Assembly: GCA_034409565.1 (NCBI GenBank)
Contig: DAOUMS010000019.1
Location: 1 to 51,737 of the forward strand
Reading direction: 5' to 3'
Origin: E44-bin89 sp034409565
GTDB lineage: Bacteria; Chloroflexota; Dehalococcoidia; Dehalococcoidales; RBG-16-60-22
Length of the DNA stretch: 51,737 nt
Part shown: positions 16,658 through 24,143 of the stretch, in pieces
Numbering within the stretch: position 1 is the stretch's first letter
Layout: each line of letters begins with the position of its first letter
Translations under genes and position numbers: made by a program
The notes under the pieces: generated by a model
The model's database searches: none
What the model was told of the DNA's origin: nothing
The model's input: only the letters and a program-made list of their open reading frames with translations

Positions 16658-17071
16658 ATGAAAGTCGAAAAAGCAGTCTTATATACTGATGGCGCCTCCC
16701 GGGGAAACCCCGGCCCATCGGCGATTGGTGCCGTGATTAAAGACGGGCAGGGCAGTGTGCTCTGCCGGATTTCCAGGCGCATCGGGAGAACAACCAATAA
16801 CCAGGCAGAGTACCGGGCCATAATTGCTGCCCTTGAGGAAGCCGTCCGGTTGGGTGTGGGCAGGGTCGAGGTAAAGTCCGATTCCGAGCTGGCGGTGCAG
16901 CAGATAAACGGTCGGTACCGGGTGAAAAATCCGGGACTGCGACCGCTGCACCAGCGGGTCAGGGAGCTGCAGTCAAGGTTCCAGAGCTTTGCTATTGCCG
17001 CCATACCGAGGCGTCAGAACGCGGCGGCAGACAGGTTAAGCAATGCCGCTCTGGACAGAGTGGTTGACTAA
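16658..17071 (+). CDS. Ribonuclease HI family protein
   Basis: 137 residues. RNase H fold with the four acidic active-site positions visible: YTDGASRGNPGPSAIG (Asp), NNQAEYRAIIAALE (Glu), KSDSELAVQQI (Asp) and NAAADRLSNAAL (Asp). It lacks the basic protrusion of E. coli RNase HI, like the archaeal/Bacillus YpdQ-type group. It degrades RNA in RNA-DNA hybrids. Start at ATG 16658; the nearby ATG at 16653 is followed at once by a stop. rnpB begins 29 bp downstream. Confidence 0.9.
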   Translation: MKVEKAVLYTDGASRGNPGPSAIGAVIKDGQGSVLCRISRRIGRTTNNQAEYRAIIAALEEAVRLGVGRVEVKSDSELAVQQINGRYRVKNPGLRPLHQRVRELQSRFQSFAIAAIPRRQNAAADRLSNAALDRVVD

Positions 17072-17099
17072 TGACACCCCCGATACTAGACTATAAGCA

Positions 17100-17455
17100 G
17101 GTCAAGTAAACCGGGTGGCCGCCCCGGATTCCGGGGAGGAAAGTCCGAGCTCCGCCGGGCAGGGTGCTGGGTAACGCCCAGGAGGGGTGACCCTATGGAA
17201 AGTGCCACAGAAACACACCGCCCCGCGTCAGCGGGGTAAGGGTGAAATGGTGGGGTAAGAGCCCACCAGCGGCCGGGTGACCGGTCGGCTGGGTAAACCC
17301 CATCCGGAGCAAGGCCAAATAGAGGGACATAAGGACGCCCGGCCTGTCCCCGGGTTGGCCGCTTGACCCTGGTGGTAACATCAGGGCTAGATAGATGGCT
17401 GCCATCCTTCCTCCAGGGGAAGGATACAGAACTCGGCTTACAGGTTTACTTGGCC
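17100..17455 (+). ncRNA. rnpB: RNase P RNA (bacterial type A)
   Basis: Conserved core elements appear in order: GAGGAAAGTCCGAGCTCC (17134 on), the GTAACGCCCAGG region, GGAAAGTGCCACAGAAA (about 17198), GGTAAGGGTGAAATGGTGGGG, GTAAGAGCCCACCAGC, GGAGCAAGGCCAAATAG, and the 3' block AGATAGATGGCTGCC...ACAGAACTCGGCTTACA. P1 closes by pairing of 17100-17112 with 17443-17455 (13 bp with one wobble). It cleaves 5' leaders from pre-tRNAs. The final 26 nt are duplicated exactly at 33496-33521, so the gene end serves as an attachment site. Its native terminator has been displaced by the inserted island. Confidence 0.95.
17430..17455 (+). repeat. attL: rnpB 3'-end copy of 26-bp direct repeat
   Basis: The last 26 nt of rnpB (beginning AACTCGGCTTACAGG and ending ACTTGGCC) recur without a mismatch and in the same orientation at 33496-33521. 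Bases on either side differ between copies, so the repeat unit is sharply bounded. This is the signature of site-specific integration at the 3' end of a structural-RNA gene, where the element restores the gene end. Confidence 0.85.
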
Positions 17456-17459
17456 CCAT

Positions 17460-17717
17460 TTTCTTCCCGATCCACTGTTTCAGTCGTGTTATCTTGGAGA
17501 CGCAGATCTCTGGGAACGATACCAAGGGCAGCTGGCGCTAAAGGACATGGCGCCAGCCACCAAAACCAGATATCTTCAAGTTGCGTGCGCCTTCCGGAAG
17601 TAGCTGGGCGACCAATACCCTACAGTAGAGCTGGCTGAAAAATATCTGGCTCGCATTAGGCAACCTACAAACTTTGAACCACTGGTTTTTCATTTTCCTA
17701 ATTTCCAATTTTTGTGA
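17460..17717 (+). pseudogene. Tyrosine-integrase N-terminal remnant
   Basis: A frame running to TGA at 17715-17717 reads ADLWERYQGQLALKDMAPAT, then KTRYLQVACAFRK, a TAG at 17601-17603, and LGDQYPTVELAEKYLARIRQ. This is the layout of the SAM-like core-binding domain of tyrosine recombinases (T..RYL...F..WLG.......A..YL..IR). The TAG stands where the family usually has Trp, so a TGG-to-TAG change is likely. The catalytic domain (R..R..Y) is absent. Position right beside attL is where an integrase is expected. Confidence 0.6.
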
Positions 17718-17855
17718 TTGAAAATATAGGTTCATTCTGAAATTCAACCTTCCTTCCTTTTGTTGGATGATGAAGCTGTAAATTCAAAGCACCTTAAAAA
17801 CTGAATACGACAAAGCCCTGACCTGAACGCTTGCCCAATTGAAAGGAGGTAAGCG

Positions 17856-18059
17856 ATGACGGTAAATCTAGCCTTTCCAGAAGATAATGACCCCCTATCC
17901 TATGACAGGCTAGACGGTGAGTGGCGTAACTGGTATGAAGTTGCTCACCGCTTTGAGCATAAAGTGCCATCACAGGATAGAGGGGACATAAGGCATAATA
18001 TCATACTTGAGCTAGCCCTTGCCGGAGCCAGAGACTACCGAGCAAGCCGAGAAGCCTAA
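17856..18059 (+). CDS. Small protein of unknown function, possibly frameshifted
   Basis: 67 residues with a strong AAAGGAGGT ribosome-binding site 7 nt before the ATG. The sequence is helical and charged (YDRLDGEWRNWYEVAHRFEH, DIRHNIILELALA). I cannot assign a family. After about residue 54 another frame (codons from about 18018) reads LPEPETTEQAEKPKKAKCSR and ends at a TAG near 18105. That looks more like a natural Lys/Pro-rich tail than the current end, so a frameshift may have occurred. Confidence 0.45.
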   Translation: MTVNLAFPEDNDPLSYDRLDGEWRNWYEVAHRFEHKVPSQDRGDIRHNIILELALAGARDYRASREA

Positions 18060-18133
18060 AAAGGCAAAGTGCAGCCGAAAAGCCAAAGAGCCAGTAACCG
18101 TATAGAACGCTTGTCACTCGCAAGACAATCAAG

Positions 18134-18174
18134 GCAAAAGTGCTCCTGATTGAAAGGGGTGCTTTTGCTTTTTT
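18134..18174 (+). terminator. Rho-independent terminator
   Basis: 13-bp stem GCAAAAGTGCTCC / GGGGTGCTTTTGC (three wobble pairs), 9-nt loop, then six Ts. It ends the transcript of the small gene at 17856. Confidence 0.8.
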
Positions 18175-18197
18175 GTGCCCGTTTTCAGGAGTAGCTG

Positions 18198-18219
18198 GGG
18201 CACTCGGCTGCCCTTTTTT
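18198..18219 (+). terminator. Second short terminator-like hairpin
   Basis: GGGCA / TGCCC stem (18198-18202 with 18209-18213), 6-nt loop, followed by TTTTTT. It lies 24 bp after the first terminator. The rest of 18175-18404 holds no gene I can support; a TTGACA at 18344 with a weak TATCGT at 18368 may be the promoter of the next mini-gene. Confidence 0.5.
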
Positions 18220-18404
18220 ATTCTCTAAACCCCAGGCTAGCAAGCTGCTACTGACAAAAGCAGTGAAGTATTCCAGTACTGTTGATGACTTTGAATCCTG
18301 TCATAGGATACAAACCGCTATAAAGCTCCATTGGCTGAGCGTATTGACATCGTGGTCACAACTGGTCTATCGTACATAGTAAATCTGAAAGAGGAGGTCA
18401 ACTG

Positions 18405-18545
18405 ATGCAAGCATACTGTATGAAATGTCGCACTAAGAGGGAAATGAAAGATGCCAAAAGCATCACCATGAAAAACGGCAAGCCGGCAACTCAGGGCGTA
18501 TGTCCGAGCTGTGGCACGAAAATGTTCAGAATCGGCAAGGCCTAG
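18405..18545 (+). CDS. DUF5679-type zinc-ribbon mini-protein
   Basis: 46 residues: MQAYCMKCRTKREMKDAKS, then a middle turn and VCPSCGTKMFRIGKA. Two CxxC pairs (C5/C8 and C34/C37) would hold one zinc ion. This matches the small DUF5679 family, common in Chloroflexota and in phage-like elements; function unknown. GAGGAGGT lies 7 nt before the ATG. A terminator follows immediately, so it is a single-gene transcript. Confidence 0.75.
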   Translation: MQAYCMKCRTKREMKDAKSITMKNGKPATQGVCPSCGTKMFRIGKA

Positions 18546-18575
18546 GTCTACTCCGACATAGCCGAACAGAACTCA

Positions 18576-18619
18576 GAGGGGCTGGATATTCCCGGTATTG
18601 GGATGTCCACCCCTTTTTT
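18576..18619 (+). terminator. Terminator after DUF5679 gene
   Basis: AGGGGCTGGATATTCCC pairs imperfectly with GGGATGTCCACCCCT (about 13 bp with one bulge), followed by TTTTTTATA. It lies between the plus-strand mini-gene and the minus-strand aminotransferase, and may serve both directions. Confidence 0.65.
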
Positions 18620-18672
18620 ATATTTAACGATTCAGACAAAAGTTACGGTTGATTAATACATTCTTCTAAAAG

Positions 18673-19842
18673 CTAAGACTTAAGTTTCTTGACTACTTTA
18701 TCAATTCTCTCTAAAGCGAGGCTGATTTTATCTAGCGATGTAGCGTAGGAAAATCTTAGATAACCATCACCATATTGGCCAAAATGGGTGCCCGGCAGGC
18801 AGGCTACACCGGCCTGGTTGAGGAGGGTGTCAGCCAGTTCATCACAGCCAATTCCCACCTCTTTGACCTTGGGAAAAACATAGAACGCTCCCTTTGGCAG
18901 TACACAGCTTATACCAGGTATATTATTGAGACCATTTACAATCAGGTCCCTCCTCTTTCTAAACTCGTTCACCATCTCTGGTACGCTGTTTTGTGGCCCA
19001 GTGAGCGCTTCTATGCCAGCCTGCTGAACAAAAGGTGCCGTGCAGGAAACGCTGTTGACAATTAAACGCACCACGGGCTCAACAAGTTTTGGGGGTAGGG
19101 TGGCATAGCCCAGGCGCCAACCGGTCATAGCGTAAGTCTTGGAGAAACCGCTTAGAAGGATAGTTCGGTCGAGCATGCCAGGCAGGCTGGCGATACTAAA
19201 GGGCTTATAGTCATAAACAATATGCTCATAGACCTCATCCGAGAGCACAGTGATATCGCGCTCTTTGATGATATCGGCGATAGCGTATACATCGTCTTTC
19301 TCAAGGACACCACCAGTGGGATTGTGAGGGGAGTTCAGAACGATGAGTTTGGTACGCGGCGTAATCTTCGCTTTCAGTTCCCCAATATCGAAGCGGAAGT
19401 CTAGTTCTTCTCGAAGTTGGATGGGCACGCATGTGGCTCCGGAAAAATTTATAACCGATTCGTATATGGGGTAACTCGGGTCAGGGCAGATGGCCTCATC
19501 GCCCCTCTCAAGCAGCGCCAGTATCGAGAAAAATACTATCGGCTTTGCCCCCGGTGTCACAACTATGCATGCCGGATCAATATCGAGGTTTCGCGTTTTT
19601 CCCAGTTCTTCAGCAATTACATTTCTAAGAGGAACAATTCCTTGAGAATTGCAGTAGTGTGTCTGGCCATTATCGAGAGCGCTCTTGGCGGCAGTGCGAA
19701 TATTTACCGGGGTATCGAAATCAGGTTCCCCAATTTCAAGATGGACAACGTCCATCCCTTTTGCCTCAAGGGCTTGGGCTTTAGCCAACACTCCAAAAGC
19801 GGTCTCTGTCCCCAAACGCGACATTCTATTAGCTATTTTCAT
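18673..19842 (-). CDS. PLP-dependent class I/II aminotransferase
   Basis: 389 residues, fold type I, AspC/AlaT-like subgroup. Seen: VVHLEIGEPDFDTP near the N-terminus, VVTPGAKPIVFFSI, the LNSPHNPTGGV motif (Asn binding PLP), LSDEVYEHIVYD (Asp/Tyr), and SGFSKTYAMTGWRLGY with the Schiff-base Lys. The conserved C-terminal Arg for the substrate carboxylate is in GYLRFSYA. It is the last gene of the minus-strand catabolic block, 8 bp after the IDH-like gene, so it could transaminate the 2-oxoacid that enzyme produces (inference). Substrate unknown. Confidence 0.9.
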   Translation of the reverse strand: MKIANRMSRLGTETAFGVLAKAQALEAKGMDVVHLEIGEPDFDTPVNIRTAAKSALDNGQTHYCNSQGIVPLRNVIAEELGKTRNLDIDPACIVVTPGAKPIVFFSILALLERGDEAICPDPSYPIYESVINFSGATCVPIQLREELDFRFDIGELKAKITPRTKLIVLNSPHNPTGGVLEKDDVYAIADIIKERDITVLSDEVYEHIVYDYKPFSIASLPGMLDRTILLSGFSKTYAMTGWRLGYATLPPKLVEPVVRLIVNSVSCTAPFVQQAGIEALTGPQNSVPEMVNEFRKRRDLIVNGLNNIPGISCVLPKGAFYVFPKVKEVGIGCDELADTLLNQAGVACLPGTHFGQYGDGYLRFSYATSLDKISLALERIDKVVKKLKS

Positions 19843-19850
19843 TTTTGACC

Positions 19851-20912
19851 TTATAGGTTTGTCTTAACTGCCTCGCAGAACTCGGTGGTGGAAGCCGTCC
19901 CTCCTTGGTCACGAGTAAGATGCTTACCTTCCTTATAAACCTGATAGACTGCTTCTTCCAGTTGCTGAGCCTCTTTCTCGAATTCAAGATATTCCAGCAT
20001 CAGGCAGGCGGATAACAATGTTGCTGTAGGATTCAAAATATTCATACCAATATACTTTGGAGCAGTACCATGAACGGGTCCGAAGTATGCATATTCTTTT
20101 CCAATGATGGCTCCAGGAGCTATACCCAAGCCACCAACAAGTGCGCCTGCAACATCGCCGAGAATGTCACCATGCTGATTACACATTATTATTACATCAA
20201 ACTGTTGTGGATTCTTCACGAGTTGCTGCCCGCAGTTATCTATAAGGAGTTGATCGAAAGTGAGCTTGGGATATTGACTCACTGTCTCCTCAGCTATACG
20301 ACGGAATAATTCATCAGCCTGGAGCAACACGTTGTATTTACTGGATACTGTTACCTTCCCCTTGCCACCTTTGCGCTTTCTCTTCAAAGCTAATTGGCAT
20401 GCTATTTGGCATAAATCTCTGGTTATTTCTTCAGTTGTAGTTTTAACCGCAAATTTACCTTTTGCTGTAGTATCCAGTGCTGTGCCGAGCATGCTATTTG
20501 TCAGATTCATAGGAGCCAGTTGAGTGATGTCTCCCTCCCATCCCGGATACAGGCCTTCAATATTCTCACGAACTATGGCAAAATCAATACCCTCGGGATT
20601 TTTCAGTGGGGTACTTAATCCAGGTTTATATTTTGTGGGTCGCAAATTGGCAAAACACCTCTTGCCCCATCTCAAGTATCCATGCACACCAGCAACACTC
20701 GTAGTTGAGCCAAAGAGGGTGCAATCAGCCTCGTCTATCGTTTTCTTCGCCGATAATGGGAAGAGTTCGCCATATTTGGCCTGGGATTCATCACCAGTCT
20801 CGGTATCAAGGAACTCGATGTCCAGGCTCATTCCTTTCAAGATTTGTACCGTTGGCAATACAACCTCTGGGCAAGCACCATCGCCTTTTACCACGCAGAC
20901 TTTCTTAGGCAT
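19851..20912 (-). CDS. Isocitrate/isopropylmalate-type NAD(P)-dependent dehydrogenase
   Basis: 353 residues of the beta-decarboxylating dehydrogenase family. Seen: RCFANLRPTKYKPGL (substrate carboxylate Arg), ENIEGLYPG, SSKYNVLLQADELF (catalytic Lys region), QQFDVIIMCNQHGDILGD (metal Asp), and FGPVHGTAPKYIG (nucleotide loop). The N-terminal GDG-IGPE motif is altered to GDGACPEV, and the substrate helix reads LRWGKRCFANLRP rather than the LRK-type of IPMDH. It therefore probably acts on another 2-hydroxy-dicarboxylate (malate, tartrate or homoisocitrate-like). AGGTG lies 4 nt before the ATG. Confidence 0.85.
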   Translation of the reverse strand: MPKKVCVVKGDGACPEVVLPTVQILKGMSLDIEFLDTETGDESQAKYGELFPLSAKKTIDEADCTLFGSTTSVAGVHGYLRWGKRCFANLRPTKYKPGLSTPLKNPEGIDFAIVRENIEGLYPGWEGDITQLAPMNLTNSMLGTALDTTAKGKFAVKTTTEEITRDLCQIACQLALKRKRKGGKGKVTVSSKYNVLLQADELFRRIAEETVSQYPKLTFDQLLIDNCGQQLVKNPQQFDVIIMCNQHGDILGDVAGALVGGLGIAPGAIIGKEYAYFGPVHGTAPKYIGMNILNPTATLLSACLMLEYLEFEKEAQQLEEAVYQVYKEGKHLTRDQGGTASTTEFCEAVKTNL

Positions 20913-21128
20913 ATTTCACCTCCCATACAACACTTAATTCTTAATCTTCTGATAAAAATACATTTGGATCAATATAATGAGAGTAAATATTTAAATACCA
21001 GTAGAATTACCTGTCTCCTTAAAAAGGATTCATTCTTTAGAGGTAAAAATCAGAATTGCTATTCTTATTGGTATCAATATTTTACAACTATAATGCACTC
21101 AAGGGTAAAAAGAAAGTCCTTCTGACGC

Positions 21129-21821
21129 CTACAGCTTAGAGCCTAGTGGTTCCTCCCAGGCAATCGCCCTTGCCGGTGAGCCATCGGCACCTTCAATCTT
21201 GAGAGGGAGAACCATGAAATTTACGCGGTTCTTCTTTAAGAGATGCTGATTGACAATGTATTCAAATTGCATGATGCCTTCTTTGAAGAACACGTCATGA
21301 GTAGTGTTTTCCTCCAGCTTGGAATTTATTGTACGCTGAGGATCAATCACATCGTTTCGTAAGAGGTAATCGCAGGGGAAGTCGCCTCCCCAGGCTTTGA
21401 TTTTGCGCCCAACCAGCCATTCACAGGCGTCGCGTTGCATGTATGGTGCCTTGCCCCAGAAATCCTTCGTCATGTAATCACATTTGAGGGGCCAGTCGGT
21501 ACGTATCAGGGCGATGTCGCCCTCTCTAATATGCTGGCCATGTTTTTCCAGCTCCGCTGCGCTTACGCCATCATTTTCACCCAGGTGAGAGAGGTTGACG
21601 ATGGCTGCTTCACCCATTAACTTATCCAGGGGCACTTTTTCGATTGTAAGTCCATCAGGCAGATAATGAATTGGAGCATCAACCTGGGTAAAGCAGTGCA
21701 CCATAATGTACATGAACCATCGCAAGAAGAAATGTCTGTCCTTAGCAGGCACGCACGTAAGCTTCACTGGCCAGCGCCAGTGGTCTCTCATGGTAAAAGT
21801 AAGATCAACAACCTTCCACAT
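21129..21821 (-). CDS. Cyclase-family (kynurenine formamidase-like) hydrolase, copy 1
   Basis: 230 residues of the metal-dependent cyclase/formamidase family (KynB, isatin hydrolase). The metal motif, normally HxGTHxDxPxH, reads HCFTQVDAPIH at 42-52: His42, Asp48 and His52 remain, but the second His ligand is Gln46. Other family parts are normal (GDIALIRTDWP, then HDVFFKEGIMQFEYIVN and LPLKIEGADGSPARAIA). It is nearly identical to the copy at 23168-23860. About 216 bp separate it from the next gene downstream. Likely opens an amide or lactone ring; substrate unknown. Confidence 0.85.
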   Translation of the reverse strand: MWKVVDLTFTMRDHWRWPVKLTCVPAKDRHFFLRWFMYIMVHCFTQVDAPIHYLPDGLTIEKVPLDKLMGEAAIVNLSHLGENDGVSAAELEKHGQHIREGDIALIRTDWPLKCDYMTKDFWGKAPYMQRDACEWLVGRKIKAWGGDFPCDYLLRNDVIDPQRTINSKLEENTTHDVFFKEGIMQFEYIVNQHLLKKNRVNFMVLPLKIEGADGSPARAIAWEEPLGSKL

Positions 21822-21913
21822 AATATCTATCTCCCTCCTTCGATTATGATTCTATGATTTCTGGGCAATAAATCAGTCGAGCAGCTCCCTTATCACATCT
21901 TGAAATCACAAAA

Positions 21914-22912
21914 TCATTGTCGGTAAAGTTGCTGTGCCCCGTAATAAAATCTGGGCGGCCTAAGCTCGTGCCAGACTTCATCACACAGGTTTAATTCCTC
22001 TTCGGTTAAAGTTACCTCAACGGCACTAACATTTTCTTCAAGTTGCTTTGTGGAATTTGCCCCGCAGAGAACAGAGGTAATGGCCTTATTACTAAGTATC
22101 CAGGCCAAAGAGAACTGGGCCATACTATGGCCATGCTTCTCAGCAACCTCTTTGAAACGGGAAACCGCTTTAAAATTGTCCGGTGACCAGTACCGATTGG
22201 TATAGGTCTTTCCCTGGCGTTTATTACCGAATCTTGTACTCTCTGCAGGCGGGCGGTTTGGGTCATGCTTACCGGTCAGCAGACCACCTGCCAGCGGATT
22301 ATATACACAAACACCTACTCCCTCACTGGTGCACAGCGGAAGCAACTCGTCCTCAATTCCACGGGTAATTAAATTGTAAGGTGGTTGAATGCAATCGTAA
22401 CGAGCTAGATTGCTAGAAGCACTGACCCACAGAGCTTTACAAAGCTGCCAGGCGAGGTAGTTGGAGCAGGCGATATAGCGTACTTTACCCTGTCGGACTA
22501 GATCATCCAGGGCACGTAGTGTTTCCTCAAGAGGAGTAAGACTGTCTGGTTTATGTGTGTAGTAGATATCAATATAATCCGTTCCCAACCTGCGCAGGCT
22601 GCCTTCTATCCCGTCCATAATATGTTTCCGCGAAAGCCCAATATCATTAATATCCGGCCCTGACTTCCAAGCACCCACTTTGGTCGCCAGTATTACCGAT
22701 TGCCTTGTTCCTTTGAGGGCTTTGCCTACGATTTCTTCGCTCTTGCCGTCAACATATTGGTCGGCGGTATCAATAAAGTTGATGCCGGCATCAATTGCCC
22801 AGTGTATAAGCTCTGATGATTCTGCTTCACCTATCTGGTTACCAAAGGTCATGGTGCCTAGACAGATTTCAGACACCATCAGGCCAGTTCTGCCAAGCTT
22901 CCGGTATTTCAT
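21914..22912 (-). CDS. Aldo/keto reductase
   Basis: 332 residues, TIM-barrel NAD(P)H-dependent oxidoreductase. The catalytic set is visible: Asp48 and Tyr53 (FIDTADQY), Lys in ILATKVG, and His in IDIYYTHKPD. The C-terminal cofactor segment is present (SVLCGANSTKQLEENV). N-terminal MKYRKLGRTGLMVSEICLGTM is typical of the YhdN/IolS-like branch. It lies between the two cyclase copies. A degraded copy of its 3' end survives at 24011-24122, showing that it was once duplicated with the cyclase. Confidence 0.9.
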   Translation of the reverse strand: MKYRKLGRTGLMVSEICLGTMTFGNQIGEAESSELIHWAIDAGINFIDTADQYVDGKSEEIVGKALKGTRQSVILATKVGAWKSGPDINDIGLSRKHIMDGIEGSLRRLGTDYIDIYYTHKPDSLTPLEETLRALDDLVRQGKVRYIACSNYLAWQLCKALWVSASSNLARYDCIQPPYNLITRGIEDELLPLCTSEGVGVCVYNPLAGGLLTGKHDPNRPPAESTRFGNKRQGKTYTNRYWSPDNFKAVSRFKEVAEKHGHSMAQFSLAWILSNKAITSVLCGANSTKQLEENVSAVEVTLTEEELNLCDEVWHELRPPRFYYGAQQLYRQ

Positions 22913-23050
22913 ATTCCACCTCCCATTGATTTAGACAACGTCTGAATATTACTGATTACGGTAATAGCCGTCCTTAGAGCGAATTATTTGCTATTCTCAC
23001 ATAAATCCTCAGCACAGTTCGTCAGATTTGAATCTTTAGGGATTATTCTA

Positions 23051-23089
23051 CCTGCACCCCCAAAACTGGATCGATTTTGAGGGCGCAGG
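23051..23089. repeat. Inverted repeat between cyclase copy 2 and AKR
   Basis: CCTGCACCCCCAAAA (23051-23065) is the reverse complement, with two mismatches, of TTTTGAGGGCGCAGG (23075-23089); the loop is 9 nt. No T-run follows on either strand. It lies 139 bp upstream of the AKR start and 79 bp after the cyclase stop, and could be an attenuating or RNA-protecting stem, or an operator. Confidence 0.45.
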
Positions 23090-23167
23090 TAACATTTACC
23101 AACTTGATAGGTACCTACTGCCTATGTTAATAATGCTTTCGAGTATATTATATGATTTCACCGAAAT

Positions 23168-23860
23168 CTACAACTCAGAGCCTAGTGGTTTCTCCCAGGC
23201 AATCGCCCTTGCCGGTGAGCCATCAGCACCTTCAATTTTGAGGGGGAGAATCATGAAATTTACACGGTTCCTCTTCAGGAGGTGCTGATTGACGATGTAT
23301 TCGAATTGCATAATACCTTCTTTGAAGAACACGTCATGAGTGGTGTTTTCCTCCAGCTTGGAATTCATCGTGAGTTGTGTATCAATCACATCTTTTCGTA
23401 AAACGTAATCGCAGGGGAAGTCACCTCCCCAGGCTTTAATTTTACGCCCAACCAGCCATTCACAGGCGTCGCGTCGCATGTATGGTGCCTTGCCCCAGAA
23501 ATCCTTCGTCATATAATCACATTTGAGAGGCCAGTCGGTACGTATCAGGGCGATGTCGCCCTCTTTGATGTGTTGGCCATGTTTTTCCAGCTCCGCTGCG
23601 CTTACGCCATCATTTTCACCCAGGTGAGAGAGGTTGACAATGGCTGCTTCACCCATTAACCTATCCAGTGGTACCTTTTCGATGGAAAGCCCGTCAGGCA
23701 GGAAATGGAGCGGAGCATCAACCTGAGTAAAGCAGTGCACTTTAAGGTACATGTACCATCGCAAGAAGAAATGCCTGTCCTTCGCGGGCACGCATGTTAG
23801 CTTCACTGGCCAGCGCCAGTGGTCTCTTATGGTAAAAGTAAGATCAACAACATTCCACAT
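23168..23860 (-). CDS. Cyclase-family (kynurenine formamidase-like) hydrolase, copy 2
   Basis: 230 residues, differing from the 21129-21821 copy at only about 17 positions (for example FMYIMVH versus YMYLKVH, LLRNDVIDPQ versus VLRKDVIDTQ). The same altered metal motif HCFTQVDAPLH is present, so the Gln for His change predates the duplication and is tolerated in both. The flanking DNA also shows similarity to the other copy's flank, marking a segmental duplication. The reading frame is intact and probably functional. Confidence 0.85.
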   Translation of the reverse strand: MWNVVDLTFTIRDHWRWPVKLTCVPAKDRHFFLRWYMYLKVHCFTQVDAPLHFLPDGLSIEKVPLDRLMGEAAIVNLSHLGENDGVSAAELEKHGQHIKEGDIALIRTDWPLKCDYMTKDFWGKAPYMRRDACEWLVGRKIKAWGGDFPCDYVLRKDVIDTQLTMNSKLEENTTHDVFFKEGIMQFEYIVNQHLLKRNRVNFMILPLKIEGADGSPARAIAWEKPLGSEL

Positions 23861-24010
23861 AATATTTTATCTCCTTCTTTCCGTTGCTTCGCCATACTAC
23901 TGTCGTTACTATCTTTACTCTTATTGCAAGCAATCACCTCCTTGCTATGTCTACCCTTTTGATTTAGTATTATAGGCTTGATTTCTCCTGAAGCCCGTTA
24001 GGTTAACTAC

Positions 24011-24122
24011 TTATCGGTAGAGTTACTGTGCCCCTTAATCGAATCGTAACGACCTGATCTAGAGCCAGACATTATCGTAAACCTTCAATTCCTCTTCGGT
24101 CATGGGTACCTCAACGGCACCA
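24011..24122 (-). pseudogene. Aldo/keto reductase 3'-end ghost
   Basis: On the minus strand this stretch reads AVEVPMTEEELKVYDNVWL, a TAG, then a decayed match to the last 15 codons of the intact AKR (LRFD-stop-GAQ-stop-LYR). The intact gene has AVEVTLTEEELNLCDEVWHE followed by LRPPRFYYGAQQLYRQ. The rest of this copy is missing. With cyclase copy 2 next to it, this is the remains of a duplicated AKR-cyclase unit. Confidence 0.75.
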
Positions 24123-24143
24123 CATAATTGACCAGTTCTACCT

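Noticed and set aside
21129..23860. CRISPR or insertion-sequence explanation for the repeated DNA
   Set aside because: The repeats are whole genes of about 700 bp with no short spaced units, transposase or terminal inverted repeats.
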